NCBI GenBank assembly: GCA_044225565.1
Contig: JBGAIL010000079.1
Coordinates: 1 to 20,765, forward strand
Source: CAVXAE01 sp044225565
GTDB lineage: Bacteria; Pseudomonadota; Gammaproteobacteria; Steroidobacterales; Steroidobacteraceae
DNA length: 20,765 nt
Reading direction: 5' to 3'
Shown here: positions 7,189 to 15,964 of the stretch, piece by piece
How the letters are laid out: each line of letters starts with the position of its first letter
How positions within the stretch are numbered: position 1 is the stretch's first letter
Translations under genes and position numbers: made by a program
The notes under the pieces: model-generated
What the model saw: the letters and a program-made list of their open reading frames with translations, nothing else
The model's database searches: none
What the model was told of the DNA's origin: nothing

Positions 7189-8874
7189 ATGCCGGCAGGG
7201 AGCGACTCGAGCTTCAGGCTGGCACTCGGCCACCACCAGGCCGGTCGGCTCGATGAGGCCGAGAAGCTCTATCGCGCCATCCTGAAGGAGCACCCGGAGC
7301 ACGCGGGCGCGATGCTGTATCTCGGCGTCGCGCACCACGACCGGCGCGAGTTCGACGAGGCCATCCGCCTCATCTCGCGCGTCATCGAGAGGCATCCGTC
7401 GGACGCCGGCGCGCGCAACCACATGGGGCTCGCGCTCCTCGCCCGGCAGGAGCTCGACGAGGCCGCCGGCCAGTTCGAGGCGGCGCTGCGCCTGAAGCCC
7501 GGCTTCACCGACGCCCTGAACAACCTCGGCAACACGCTCAAGCGGATGAAGCAGTTCGAGCGGGCGGAGGCGATGTTCCGGCAGGCGATCGCCGCGGATC
7601 CCCGGCACGTCTTCGCGCACCACAACCTCGGCCTGCTGCTCTTCGACCGGCGCCACTTCGAGGAGGCGGAGCGCGAGTTCCTGGCAGCGCTCGATCTCGC
7701 GCCGAACTTCCACAAGACGCACCACCTCCTGGGGCAGGCCGCCGAGAATCTGGGCCGGTTCGAGGAAGCCGCGCGACGCTACGAGACGGTGCTGCGGTCC
7801 GTGCCCGGGCACTTTCCCGCGATGGCGGCGTTGCTGGCCCTGCGGGACTACGAGCCCGATGCGCAGCTGATCGCACGAGCGGAGCGGATGGCGGAACGCG
7901 AAGACCTGCCCAACCCCGAGTCTTACACGCTGTGTTTCGGGCTTGCCAAGCGCTTCGAGCGCCGGAAGGAGTACGAGCGCGCCTTCCATTTCCTCGAGCT
8001 CGCGAACCGGCGCCGCCGCCGGCTGCGTCCCTACGATCGGCCGCGCGTCGAAGCGGTGTTCCAGCAATACCAGCAGGTCTTCTCGCGCGAGTTCCTGGAG
8101 CGCTTCGCCAGATACGGCAACGACTCGGACCGGCCGGTGTTCGTGGTCGGCATGCCGCGGACCGGCACCACGCTCACGGAGCAGATTCTCGCGGCGCATC
8201 CTCAGATTCACGGTGCCGGCGAGCTGCCGGACCTGCCGACGGTGACGACGCGGCTCGCGGCGCAGATAGCGCAGGCAGGCGCGTTGCAGCCCTATCCGTC
8301 GTGCCTCACCCATCTGCGGCCCGAGCACGTCCCGTCGGCGACGCAATTCTATCTGGACGTGCTTGATGCGCAGGACACCGCCGCAGTGCGCGTCGTCGAC
8401 AAGAACCCTTTCAACTTCATCAACGTCGGGCTGATCGCGATGCTCTTTCCGCGCGCCCGCATCATCCATTGCCAGCGGCATCCGCTCGACGTGGGACTCT
8501 CCTGCTACACCGAGCTCTTCGAGCTCAAGCAGGACTTCACCACGGACCTCGGCAATTTCGCCCACTACTACGCACACTATCGCGCGTTGATGCAGCACTG
8601 GCGCGAGGTGCTCGAGCAGCCGATGCTCGAGATCTCGTACGAAGCATTGACTGAAGAGCCGGAGCGCGTGACGCGTGAGCTCGTGAGCTTTTGTGGCGTG
8701 GAATGGGATCCGGCATGTCTGGTGTTCCAGCAGACACACCGGCCCGTGCTCACGCCGAGCCGGTGGCAGGTGCGCCAGCCCATCTACCGCACATCGGTGG
8801 CGCGCTGGCGTCACTATGAGGCGCAGCTCGCGCCTCTGCGCCGTTCGCTGGAAGAGCTCGGGGTGCCTTTGTAG
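7189..8874 (+). CDS. TPR-repeat sulfotransferase
   Basis: The 561-residue protein joins an N-terminal solenoid of TPR repeats (about 8-275; e.g. AGRLDEAEKLYRAIL, FTDALNNLGNTLKRMKQFERAEAMF, VFAHHNLGLLLF) to a PAPS-dependent sulfotransferase domain (about 316-561). The 5'-phosphosulfate loop is VFVVGMPRTGTTLTEQIL (317-334), and the 3'-phosphate motif is RIIHCQRHPLDVGLSCY (424-440). DKNPFNF and the C-terminal LEISYEALTEEPERV also fit the family, which transfers sulfate from PAPS to hydroxyl or amine groups of protein, glycan or small-molecule acceptors. No signal peptide is visible, so it should be cytoplasmic. It begins seven bases after the TonB receptor stop and is probably co-transcribed with it; the Shine-Dalgarno (GAGGA, 7172-7176) lies rather far, 12 bases upstream, inside the receptor gene. 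The acceptor is unknown, though the TPRs suggest a peptide or protein partner. Confidence 0.92.
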   Translation: MPAGSDSSFRLALGHHQAGRLDEAEKLYRAILKEHPEHAGAMLYLGVAHHDRREFDEAIRLISRVIERHPSDAGARNHMGLALLARQELDEAAGQFEAALRLKPGFTDALNNLGNTLKRMKQFERAEAMFRQAIAADPRHVFAHHNLGLLLFDRRHFEEAEREFLAALDLAPNFHKTHHLLGQAAENLGRFEEAARRYETVLRSVPGHFPAMAALLALRDYEPDAQLIARAERMAEREDLPNPESYTLCFGLAKRFERRKEYERAFHFLELANRRRRRLRPYDRPRVEAVFQQYQQVFSREFLERFARYGNDSDRPVFVVGMPRTGTTLTEQILAAHPQIHGAGELPDLPTVTTRLAAQIAQAGALQPYPSCLTHLRPEHVPSATQFYLDVLDAQDTAAVRVVDKNPFNFINVGLIAMLFPRARIIHCQRHPLDVGLSCYTELFELKQDFTTDLGNFAHYYAHYRALMQHWREVLEQPMLEISYEALTEEPERVTRELVSFCGVEWDPACLVFQQTHRPVLTPSRWQVRQPIYRTSVARWRHYEAQLAPLRRSLEELGVPL

Positions 8875-8880
8875 CCGAGC

Positions 8881-10308
<1,428 letters not shown>

Positions 10309-10425
10309 CCTGCCAATCTAGCAGGGCCCGCCGCAGCCGCTTCCTGATTCGCCGTGCCTGCAGATGCCGAATTTGCTCCGTCGCGGGGCGGTACCGGACG
10401 CGCCTTCTTGCATTAAAGTGGCGGG

Positions 10426-11406
10426 ATGCCGGTCATCTCCATCTCCCGCCTGCGCAAGCGGTACGCCTCGGGGCTCGAGGCGCTGAAGCCGCTCGACCTC
10501 GACATCGAGAAGGGCGAGATCCTCGCGCTCCTCGGGCCGAACGGCGCCGGCAAGACCACGCTCATCAGCATCATCTGCGGCATCGTCACGCCGACCGGGG
10601 GTAAGGTCACCGTGGCGGGGCACGACATCCTGCGGGACTACCGGGCGGCACGCTCGCTCATCGGTCTCGTCCCGCAGGAGCTCACCACGGATACGTTCGA
10701 GACGGTGTGGGCCACGGTCAGCTTCAGCCGGGGCCTGTTCGGCTACGCGCCGGACGCTGCCCACATCGAGAAGGTGTTGCGCTCCCTCACGCTCTGGGAG
10801 AAGCGCAACGACAAGATCATGACGCTCTCGGGCGGCATGAAGCGACGCGTGATGATCGCGAAGGCGCTCGCCCACGAGCCGCAGATCCTGTTCCTCGACG
10901 AGCCGACGGCCGGCGTGGACGTGGAACTGCGCCGGGACATGTGGCAACTGGTGCGCGGGCTGCGGGAGAGCGGGGTCACCATCATCCTCACCACGCACTA
11001 CATCGACGAGGCGGAGGAAATGGCGGATCGCATCGGCGTCATCGACAAGGGTGAGCTGATCGTGGTGGAAGAGAAAACCTCGCTGATGAAGAAGCTCGGC
11101 AAGAAGCAGCTCACCCTCGTGCTGCAGGAGCCCATGCAGGCCGTGCCCGAAGGACTCGACGGGTGGCCGCTCAGCCTCAAGGCCGAGGGCCGCGAGCTCG
11201 AGCTCACCTTCGACGCGAAGGACGAGTGCGCCGGCATCCCCGAGCTGCTGAGACGGCTGAACGAGCTCGGCATCGGCTTCAAGGATCTCAATACGCACCA
11301 GAGCTCGCTGGAGGACATCTTCGTCAGCCTGGTGCATGGCGCGGACCGGCCCGTCTCGGGCGGGCATCTGGCGGACGGGCGCTCTGCCAGCGGGCCTTCC
11401 GCATGA
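10426..11406 (+). CDS. ABC-2 type transporter ATP-binding protein (YadG-like)
   Basis: This 326-residue ATPase powers an ABC exporter and resembles E. coli YadG. Walker A is GPNGAGKTT (37-45), the Q-loop glutamine is in LVPQELT (Q84), the signature is LSGGMKRR (134-141), Walker B is ILFLDEPTAGVD (154-165) and the H-loop is ILTTHY (H191). The C-terminal extension (about 215-326) contains a regulatory-domain-like stretch and SSLEDIFVSLVHG, typical of DrrA/CcmA-type ATPases; the last 20 or so Gly/Ser/Ala-rich residues look unconserved. The ATG at 10426 directly precedes a canonical PVISISRLRKRY start. Its stop overlaps the permease start in ATGA, showing translational coupling. The 117-bp divergent region with the POT gene should contain promoters, but no clear boxes were found. 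Substrate unknown. Confidence 0.93.
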   Translation: MPVISISRLRKRYASGLEALKPLDLDIEKGEILALLGPNGAGKTTLISIICGIVTPTGGKVTVAGHDILRDYRAARSLIGLVPQELTTDTFETVWATVSFSRGLFGYAPDAAHIEKVLRSLTLWEKRNDKIMTLSGGMKRRVMIAKALAHEPQILFLDEPTAGVDVELRRDMWQLVRGLRESGVTIILTTHYIDEAEEMADRIGVIDKGELIVVEEKTSLMKKLGKKQLTLVLQEPMQAVPEGLDGWPLSLKAEGRELELTFDAKDECAGIPELLRRLNELGIGFKDLNTHQSSLEDIFVSLVHGADRPVSGGHLADGRSASGPSA

Positions 11407-12185
11407 GCGCCGTGACGAAAGGCTTCAACCGGCACGGCGTGCTCGCCATCTACCGTTTCGAGATGGCGCGGGCGCTGCGCACGCTGTGGCAGAGCCTCGC
11501 CACGCCGGTGATCACCACTTCGCTGTATTTCGTGGTGTTCGGCGCGGCCATCGGCTCGCGCATGTCGGAGGTGGGTGGCGTTCCGTACGGCGCGTTCATC
11601 GTGCCCGGGCTCATCATGCTCTCGCTGTTCACCGAGAGCATCTTCAACGCCTCCTTCGGCATCTTCTTCCCGAAATTCACGGGCACCATCTACGAGATCC
11701 TGTCGGCGCCGGTGTCGTATCTCGAGATCACGCTCGCCTACGTGGGCGCCGCTGCCACGAAGTCCGTCGTGCTGGGGCTCATCATCCTCGTCACCGCCTC
11801 GTTCTTCGTGCCGCTGCGCATCGAGCACCCGTTCGTGATGGTCGCGTTCCTGGTGCTCACCGCGGCGACGTTCAGCCTGTTCGGGTTCATCATCGGCCTG
11901 TGGGCCAAGGGCTTCGAGCAGCTGCAGTTCATCCCCATGCTCATCGTCACGCCGCTCACGTTCCTCGGCGGCGCGTTCTATTCCATAGACATGCTGCCGC
12001 CGGCGTGGCGCACCCTCACGCTCTTCAATCCCGTGGTGTACCTGATCAGCGGTTTCCGCTGGAGCTTCTACGGCACCTCCGACGTGGCCGTCGGCGCGAG
12101 CCTCGCGATGACGCTGGCGTTCTTCACGGTCTGCGTGTGCATCGTCGGCTGGATCTTCCGCACCGGCTACCGCCTCAAGAACTGA
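11403..12185 (+). CDS. ABC-2 type transporter permease (YadH-like)
   Basis: The 260-residue integral membrane protein is the permease partner of the preceding ATPase and resembles E. coli YadH in size and composition. It has about six membrane helices: TPVITTSLYFVVFGAAIGS, the PGLIMLSLFTESIFNASFG region, SVVLGLIILVTASFFV, MVAFLVLTAATFSLFGFIIG, QFIPMLIVTPLTFLGGAFYS and a C-terminal LAMTLAFFTVCVCIVGWIF. The LGGAFYSIDMLPPAWRTLTLFNPVVYLI motif before the last helix is typical of ABC-2 permeases of the DrrB/NodJ/YadH kind. The ATG at 11403 is chosen because it overlaps the ATPase stop (ATGA). Exporters of this type move lipids, polysaccharides or drugs; nothing here identifies the cargo. Confidence 0.93.
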   Translation: MSAVTKGFNRHGVLAIYRFEMARALRTLWQSLATPVITTSLYFVVFGAAIGSRMSEVGGVPYGAFIVPGLIMLSLFTESIFNASFGIFFPKFTGTIYEILSAPVSYLEITLAYVGAAATKSVVLGLIILVTASFFVPLRIEHPFVMVAFLVLTAATFSLFGFIIGLWAKGFEQLQFIPMLIVTPLTFLGGAFYSIDMLPPAWRTLTLFNPVVYLISGFRWSFYGTSDVAVGASLAMTLAFFTVCVCIVGWIFRTGYRLKN

Positions 12186-12188
12186 GAG

Positions 12189-12662
12189 ATGCATTTGCGC
12201 AATGCCCGGCACTGCATCGACGCTGCGCCGCCCGTGGAGGTGGCGCAGCGGCTGTTCCGGGACTACGAGCGCTGGCTGGGGGAAGACCTCACGTTCCAGC
12301 AGTTCGAGCAGGAGGTTGCGACCCTGCCGGGAAAGTATGCGCCGCCGGAGGGGGCGCTGCTGGTGGCCTGGGAAGGCGACGTCCCGGCGGGATGCGTGGC
12401 GATGCGGCCATTGCAGCCGGGCATCTGCGAGATGAAGCGCCTGTGGGTGGCCGAGGGGTTTCGCGGCTCGGGACTCGGGCTCCGCCTCGTGCAGGAGATC
12501 CTGGCGAGCGCCCGCGCCTCCGGCTACTCACGCATGCGGCTCGACACGCTCGAGCGTCTCACGAGCGCGATTGCGCTCTACCGGGGGCAGGGGTTCTACG
12601 AGATTCCGCGCTACCACGACGATCCGGTGGCTGGCGTGCTGTTCTTCGAAAAGGCGCTTTGA
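12189..12662 (+). CDS. GNAT N-acetyltransferase
   Basis: A 157-residue GNAT enzyme that should acetylate an unidentified amine with acetyl-CoA in the cytoplasm. The motif A region is intact: CEMKRLWVAEGFRGSGLGLRLV, with R92-G-S-G-L-G97 as the acetyl-CoA pyrophosphate loop, followed by MRLDTLERLTSAIALYRGQGFYE, the usual motif B with its Tyr near the thiol. It starts three bases after the ABC permease stop, with only a weak GAGAG upstream, and is therefore probably translated from the exporter mRNA. That link could mean it acetylates or detoxifies the exported compound, but small GNAT genes are often carried in unrelated operons. Confidence 0.9.
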   Translation: MHLRNARHCIDAAPPVEVAQRLFRDYERWLGEDLTFQQFEQEVATLPGKYAPPEGALLVAWEGDVPAGCVAMRPLQPGICEMKRLWVAEGFRGSGLGLRLVQEILASARASGYSRMRLDTLERLTSAIALYRGQGFYEIPRYHDDPVAGVLFFEKAL

Positions 12663-12686
12663 GGGCGACGGCCGGGGAGGCAGTTC

Positions 12687-13109
12687 ATGCTGATCAAGTG
12701 GCTTGTGGTCGTCATCGCCGCGACCATCGCGTATCACCTGGTCCTGAAGCTGACGCCGGCGGCGGTGAACCCGTTCCTGTCGCTCGCCGTGACGTATGCG
12801 CTGGTGACCGTGGGCTTCGTGGGGCTGTTCTTCGCAACGTCCGCCGGAGCCTCCGTGGGAGGCTCGCTGCGGGCCCTGAACTGGACGGCGCTCGCGCTCG
12901 CCCTCGTAGTGGTCTGCCTCGACCTGGGATTCCTGATGCTGTATCGCTCGGGCTTCGAGGTGAGCCTGGGGCAGCTCATCACGCAGTCGGCCGCGACGCT
13001 GGCCCTGCTGCTGATCGGCGTGGCGTGGTTTCAGGAGCGGCTGACGCCGGCCAACATCGCCGGCATCCTGCTGTGTGTGGCCGGGCTCTGGCTGGTCAGC
13101 AGGAAATGA
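12687..13109 (+). CDS. EamA/DMT-like half-size membrane protein
   Basis: This 140-residue protein has five predicted membrane helices (IKWLVVVIAATIAYHLVL; LAVTYALVTVGFVGLFFA; WTALALALVVVCLDLGFLM; LITQSAATLALLLIGVAWF; NIAGILLCVAGLWLV). The closing ERLTPANIAGILLCVAGLWL matches the end of an EamA repeat. Full EamA/DMT carriers have ten helices, so this is a half-size member that would have to act as a dimer or as a regulator of another transporter. GGGGAGG six bases before the ATG is a strong ribosome site. It follows the GNAT gene by 24 bp and is probably last in the ABC-exporter transcript; it ends 35 bp from the convergent SYLF gene. Substrate unknown. Confidence 0.8.
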   Translation: MLIKWLVVVIAATIAYHLVLKLTPAAVNPFLSLAVTYALVTVGFVGLFFATSAGASVGGSLRALNWTALALALVVVCLDLGFLMLYRSGFEVSLGQLITQSAATLALLLIGVAWFQERLTPANIAGILLCVAGLWLVSRK

Positions 13110-13144
13110 GTCGTGCGTGAGGCGCGCTCGCGGTTGGAGCTCGG

Positions 13145-13981
13145 CTACTTCGGCTCCTGCCCCGGTGCCGGATCTTCCATCGGATAGGTGGTCGCGCCGC
13201 TCGACGGGGCAGGTGCAGCGTTCGGCGACGTGGGCGCCGGCTGTGGGACCGGCGCCGTGGTGCCGCCCGTCGAGGCGCTGCCCGTCGGGTTCGTGCTGCG
13301 GGTGATCGCGGCGAGGAAGCGCTGGGTGGTGGTATCGTCGCGGCGGATCGCGCCGCTCAGGATCTCGGAAGCCGGTGCATCCGCCTTGTTGTAGAAGCGG
13401 GCGTTGGCCCCACGGTCGATGCTCAGCGCCGACCCGTCGATGGAGACGCCCGCGAACAGGCCGCGGGCGCGGGAGTATGAATAGACTTCCGCGGCGAAAT
13501 TGGCGTCCGTTCCCATGGAGGCGGCGCGGCCCACGGGGCCGGCAGCCACCGAGACGTCACCGCCGAGCGTCACCTTGCCGCCCGTAATGCCTTCGATGCC
13601 GGCCTTGGTGGTGAAGACCAGCACGATGTCCGCCTGCTGAACGCCGGCCTGGAAGCCGACGCTGCCGCCTGAGAGCCTGATGAAGACGGGGCTCGAGAAG
13701 TTGCCGTTCGGGCCGCGCACCACCACGACGCCCCGGCCGAAGCGGCCGCCAGCGATGAACGCGAGCTTGTTGACGTCCGGCACCACGGCGATGCCGTAGG
13801 CGCGCTCGAGGAGGCGGTCGGGGATGGCCTGGTCCCGCGTGGCCGTCAGCTCTTCCATCACCTGGGTGGCGGTGAGCAGCCTGCCATCCTCGCGGTCCGA
13901 CGAGGCCTGGGCGGGAGCGCCGGCGGCCAGCGTGAGCCCCAGACCGGCAAGCAGACCGAAGACGTTCGCACGGCTCAGCAT
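13145..13981 (-). CDS. SYLF/YSC84-domain (DUF500) exported protein
   Basis: The 278-residue protein has a signal peptide (MLSRANVFGLLAGLGLTLAA, cleavage likely after GAPAQA) and a YSC84/SYLF lipid-binding domain over roughly residues 45-225. Typical segments are PDRLLERAYGIAVVPDVNK, GGRFGRGVVVVRG, FIRLSGGSVGFQAGVQQADIVLVF, VTLGGDVSVAAGPVGR, EVYSYSRARGLFAGVSIDGS and NARFYNK. In eukaryotes SYLF binds phosphoinositides; bacterial members are exported with no settled role. The C-terminal 45 or so residues are low-complexity Pro/Ala/Thr/Ser/Gly and probably disordered. The ATG at 13981 is preferred over an upstream in-frame start because of GAGGGG at 13990-13995. It is the last gene of the minus-strand envelope cluster, separated from DUF3570 by 85 bp with hairpins, so it may be only partly co-transcribed. 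Confidence 0.9.
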   Translation of the reverse strand: MLSRANVFGLLAGLGLTLAAGAPAQASSDREDGRLLTATQVMEELTATRDQAIPDRLLERAYGIAVVPDVNKLAFIAGGRFGRGVVVVRGPNGNFSSPVFIRLSGGSVGFQAGVQQADIVLVFTTKAGIEGITGGKVTLGGDVSVAAGPVGRAASMGTDANFAAEVYSYSRARGLFAGVSIDGSALSIDRGANARFYNKADAPASEILSGAIRRDDTTTQRFLAAITRSTNPTGSASTGGTTAPVPQPAPTSPNAAPAPSSGATTYPMEDPAPGQEPK

Positions 13982-14007
13982 GATCGAATCCCCTCTAGTT
14001 GGTGTCG

Positions 14008-14055
14008 CCGCCCACCGACAGCGGGCGGGCGGGGCCACGCGGCCGGAAAGCCGCG
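14008..14055 (-). terminator. Two tandem hairpins between the DUF3570 and SYLF genes
   Basis: CGCGGC/GCCGCG (14038-14043 and 14050-14055, six-base loop) is followed in the direction of transcription by CCGCCC/GGGCGG (14008-14013 and 14023-14028, nine-base loop). Neither has a T-tract. They may attenuate read-through from DUF3570 into the SYLF gene or protect the upstream transcript end. Confidence 0.35.
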
Positions 14056-14066
14056 CTAGCTTAACT

Positions 14067-15227
14067 CTAGAACCAGACGGAGACGAATAGTTGCAGGACG
14101 TTGGCGTTGAGCTTGTAGAGCGGCTCGGCGCCGGCGAGCACGCCGCCGGCGGGATCCGTGGCGGTGGCGTCGCGGAAATCCTTGTAATCGATGAGCAGGT
14201 GATCCCAGCGGAAGTTCACCGTGCTGCGCTGGATCCACTGGAAGCGCGGCACGGCGAGCTCGTAGGTGGCCCCGAAGCCGAAGGTGTAGCCGTTGTAGCT
14301 CGACAGCTCCTTGTCGCGCGCCAGGAAGTTGGAGAACTGGCGGCGCGGGAAGATGTCGCGATAGAAGTCTGCCGCGGTCTGACGGTAATAGCGCAGGCGG
14401 CCGTCGAACACCCAGCGCTTCCAGATGGGATGCGTGTAGGCCACCTCGGCCGTGTGGGCGTTCACACCCCAGGTGTCGGAGAAGAAACGATAGGAGCCGT
14501 CGAGCGCCGCGCGATAGGGCAGGTAGTATCGAAGGCGCCCGGACACCGCATTGCTCGTATGCGTGCGTGGGTAGACCTCGCTCTCCAGGCTGAAGCCGGT
14601 GGCGGAGCTTGCGTCGAAATAACGCACCGACCGATAGGGGCTGTTGAGATAGCCCTCGTCGGTGATGACCTCGTAGTTGAGGACGCCGATGAGGTTGCGG
14701 GTGAGGATCTGCGTGAGGCCGAGCGCATAGCCGCGCGTATCGGAGTGCTGCGCGAAGTTCGGGTCGCGGTCGCCCTGCACGTTGCGGAAGATGTCGTTCC
14801 AGCCGCGTTTGTAGGTGAGCGACACGGTGGTGAGGTCGCCGAACATGTCCTGGCTGATCGAGAAGAACGCGGTGTCGGCGGTGTAGTCCGACTCCTTGCT
14901 GTCGATGACGCCGGCGCTGTACGTGGACTTGCCGCGCAGGTAGTCGAAGGAGAGGCTCTTCTGCTTGCGCTCTTCCTTGTAGGGGCTCGCCGCGAGCTTC
15001 ACGTCGATGGAGGCGCTCGAGACGAAGTCCATGTAGTAGTTCGCGGTCGCCGCGAACTTCTCGCCGAACTTCTTGCGCACCAGCACCGAGGGACCCTGGA
15101 TGGTGACGCCGCCTCCCTGGTAGCGGTGATACAGCACGTCCGCACGGTCTTCGGGCAGCACCCCGGCGAAGGCCGACGTTGCCCAAAAGCCTGCGAGGAG
15201 CAGGAGCGCCGCGCGAATCAATTGCAC
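14067..15227 (-). CDS. DUF3570 outer membrane beta-barrel protein
   Basis: This is a 386-residue DUF3570-type protein: a signal peptide (VQLIRAALLLLAGFWATSAFA, cleaved about residue 21) and then a long run of amphipathic strands rich in Tyr/Arg/Asp ending in LQLFVSVWF, an outer-membrane-barrel C-terminus with final Phe. Recognisable parts are ADVLYHRYQGGGVTIQGPSVLVRKKFG near the mature N-terminus, YYMDFVSSASIDV, and FSISQDMFGDLTTVSLTYKRGWN. The GTG at 15227 is chosen because GGAGG lies six bases upstream and the signal peptide starts there; the frame is open back to 15374 but those Arg/Pro-rich residues are not protein-like. It overlaps the DUF4266 gene by ten bases. As I recall, DUF3570, DUF4266 and TlpA-like genes often travel together. 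It could be the pore of the cluster; function unknown. Confidence 0.88.
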   Translation of the reverse strand: MQLIRAALLLLAGFWATSAFAGVLPEDRADVLYHRYQGGGVTIQGPSVLVRKKFGEKFAATANYYMDFVSSASIDVKLAASPYKEERKQKSLSFDYLRGKSTYSAGVIDSKESDYTADTAFFSISQDMFGDLTTVSLTYKRGWNDIFRNVQGDRDPNFAQHSDTRGYALGLTQILTRNLIGVLNYEVITDEGYLNSPYRSVRYFDASSATGFSLESEVYPRTHTSNAVSGRLRYYLPYRAALDGSYRFFSDTWGVNAHTAEVAYTHPIWKRWVFDGRLRYYRQTAADFYRDIFPRRQFSNFLARDKELSSYNGYTFGFGATYELAVPRFQWIQRSTVNFRWDHLLIDYKDFRDATATDPAGGVLAGAEPLYKLNANVLQLFVSVWF

Positions 15228-15439
15228 CCACAACCTCCGCCCGCGCTGCCCACCGCACCTCGCGCGCCCTCGCGGGACTCGAACACGTGGTCGAGGTACG
15301 AAGTGGACACGGGGTTGCGGTCGAACGCCATGATGGGGTCGGCGAGGTGCTCGCGTTCGTAAGGTTTCACCCACGGCTGCACGGGCGAGCAGCCCGTGAG
15401 CGCCGCGAGCAGAGCGAGCGCGAGCAGCGCCTTTTTCAT
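15218..15439 (-). CDS. DUF4266 small lipoprotein
   Basis: A 73-residue lipoprotein: Lys-Lys start, hydrophobic core ALLALALLAALTGC with lipobox LTGC (lipidated Cys18), then a short conserved body (VQPWVKPYEREHLADPIMAF, YLDHVFESREGARGAVG) and a Gly-rich tail, GSAGGGCGCN. The body and the terminal Gly-Cys-Gly-Cys-Asn fit DUF4266 as I know it. The ATG at 15439 shares one base with the TlpA stop (TGATG), and its end overlaps the DUF3570 start by ten bases, so the three are translationally coupled. GGGAG lies eight bases before the start. The two tail cysteines, next to a thioredoxin-fold protein in the operon, could be a metal, haem or disulfide site; this is inference. No function is known to me. 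Confidence 0.9.
   Translation of the reverse strand: MKKALLALALLAALTGCSPVQPWVKPYEREHLADPIMAFDRNPVSTSYLDHVFESREGARGAVGSAGGGCGCN
15234..15238 (-). promoter_or_regulatory. Ribosome binding site deciding the DUF3570 GTG start
   Basis: On the coding strand GGAGG lies six bases before the GTG at 15227. It sits inside the last codons of the DUF4266 gene. Confidence 0.6.
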
Positions 15440-15951
15440 CAGGCGCGCTCCCGGATGAGCGCGCGGATCTGGTTCATGTACTCGTTCTCATCGCCCGGCT
15501 TGTAGCCGCGGTGGAGCAGCCGCACCTGGCCTTTGCGGTCGATGAACACGCTGGCCGGCATGCCGGACACGTCGTAGGCCTTGCTCACCTTGCTCTCGGT
15601 GTCGTAGACCACCGGGAAGCTCACCGGGATCTTCTCCAGGACCGCGTTGGCGGCTTTCGAATCCGGCTCCACGTTCACGCCGATGAGCGTGAACCCGAGC
15701 TTGCCGTACTTCTTCTGGATGTCCTCGAGCAGCGGCATCTCCTGCTTGCAGGGGCCGCACCAGCTCGCCCAGAAGTTCAGCATGACGACCTGGCCCTTGT
15801 ACTGCGCGAGCGAGACCGGCTTGCCGGTGCGCGAGTCGAGGGTGAAGTCGGGAGCGGCCTTGCCTTGTGAATTCCCTGATGCGTCCGCGGCGAGCGCGGT
15901 CGCGCAGACCAGCGCGGCGGCGGCGAAGAACCCAGCGATGCGGTGACTCAT
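15439..15951 (-). CDS. TlpA/ResA-like thiol-disulfide oxidoreductase
   Basis: A 170-residue exported thioredoxin-fold protein. A cleavable signal peptide (MSHRIAGFFAAAALVCATALA) precedes a mature AhpC/TSA-Redoxin type domain with APDFTLDSRTGKPVSLAQYKG, the active site WASWCGPC (Cys65, Cys68), the cis-Pro loop SGMPASVFID (Pro132) and GVNVEPDS. TlpA/ResA proteins reduce periplasmic disulfides, often the CxxCH cysteines of apocytochromes before haem attachment. GAGGAGG eight bases before the ATG is a strong ribosome site. It lies 13 bp after the lipidated-barrel gene and shares one base with DUF4266. A substrate is close by: the HzsA-like protein of the same cluster has two CxxCH motifs and several further cysteines, and DUF4266 has two in its tail. 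Confidence 0.93.
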   Translation of the reverse strand: MSHRIAGFFAAAALVCATALAADASGNSQGKAAPDFTLDSRTGKPVSLAQYKGQVVMLNFWASWCGPCKQEMPLLEDIQKKYGKLGFTLIGVNVEPDSKAANAVLEKIPVSFPVVYDTESKVSKAYDVSGMPASVFIDRKGQVRLLHRGYKPGDENEYMNQIRALIRERA

Positions 15952-15964
15952 GTCCGTGGCCTCC

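Noticed and set aside
7150..8814. 554-residue minus-strand open frame opposite the sulfotransferase
   Set aside because: Antisense to a protein with intact TPR and PAPS motifs, and without a recognisable domain itself.
10309..10425. Promoters in the POT/ABC divergent gap
   Set aside because: TTGCTC and CATTAA-like pieces occur, but no pair has suitable spacing, so none was called.
11336..13120. 594-residue plus-strand open frame across permease, GNAT and EamA genes
   Set aside because: Its composition is Arg/His/Ala-rich with no hydrophobic segments, and it runs out of frame through three well-supported genes.
14091..15362. 423-residue plus-strand open frame opposite DUF3570
   Set aside because: Val/Glu/Ala/Arg-rich antisense translation; the opposite strand encodes a barrel with signal peptide and ribosome site.
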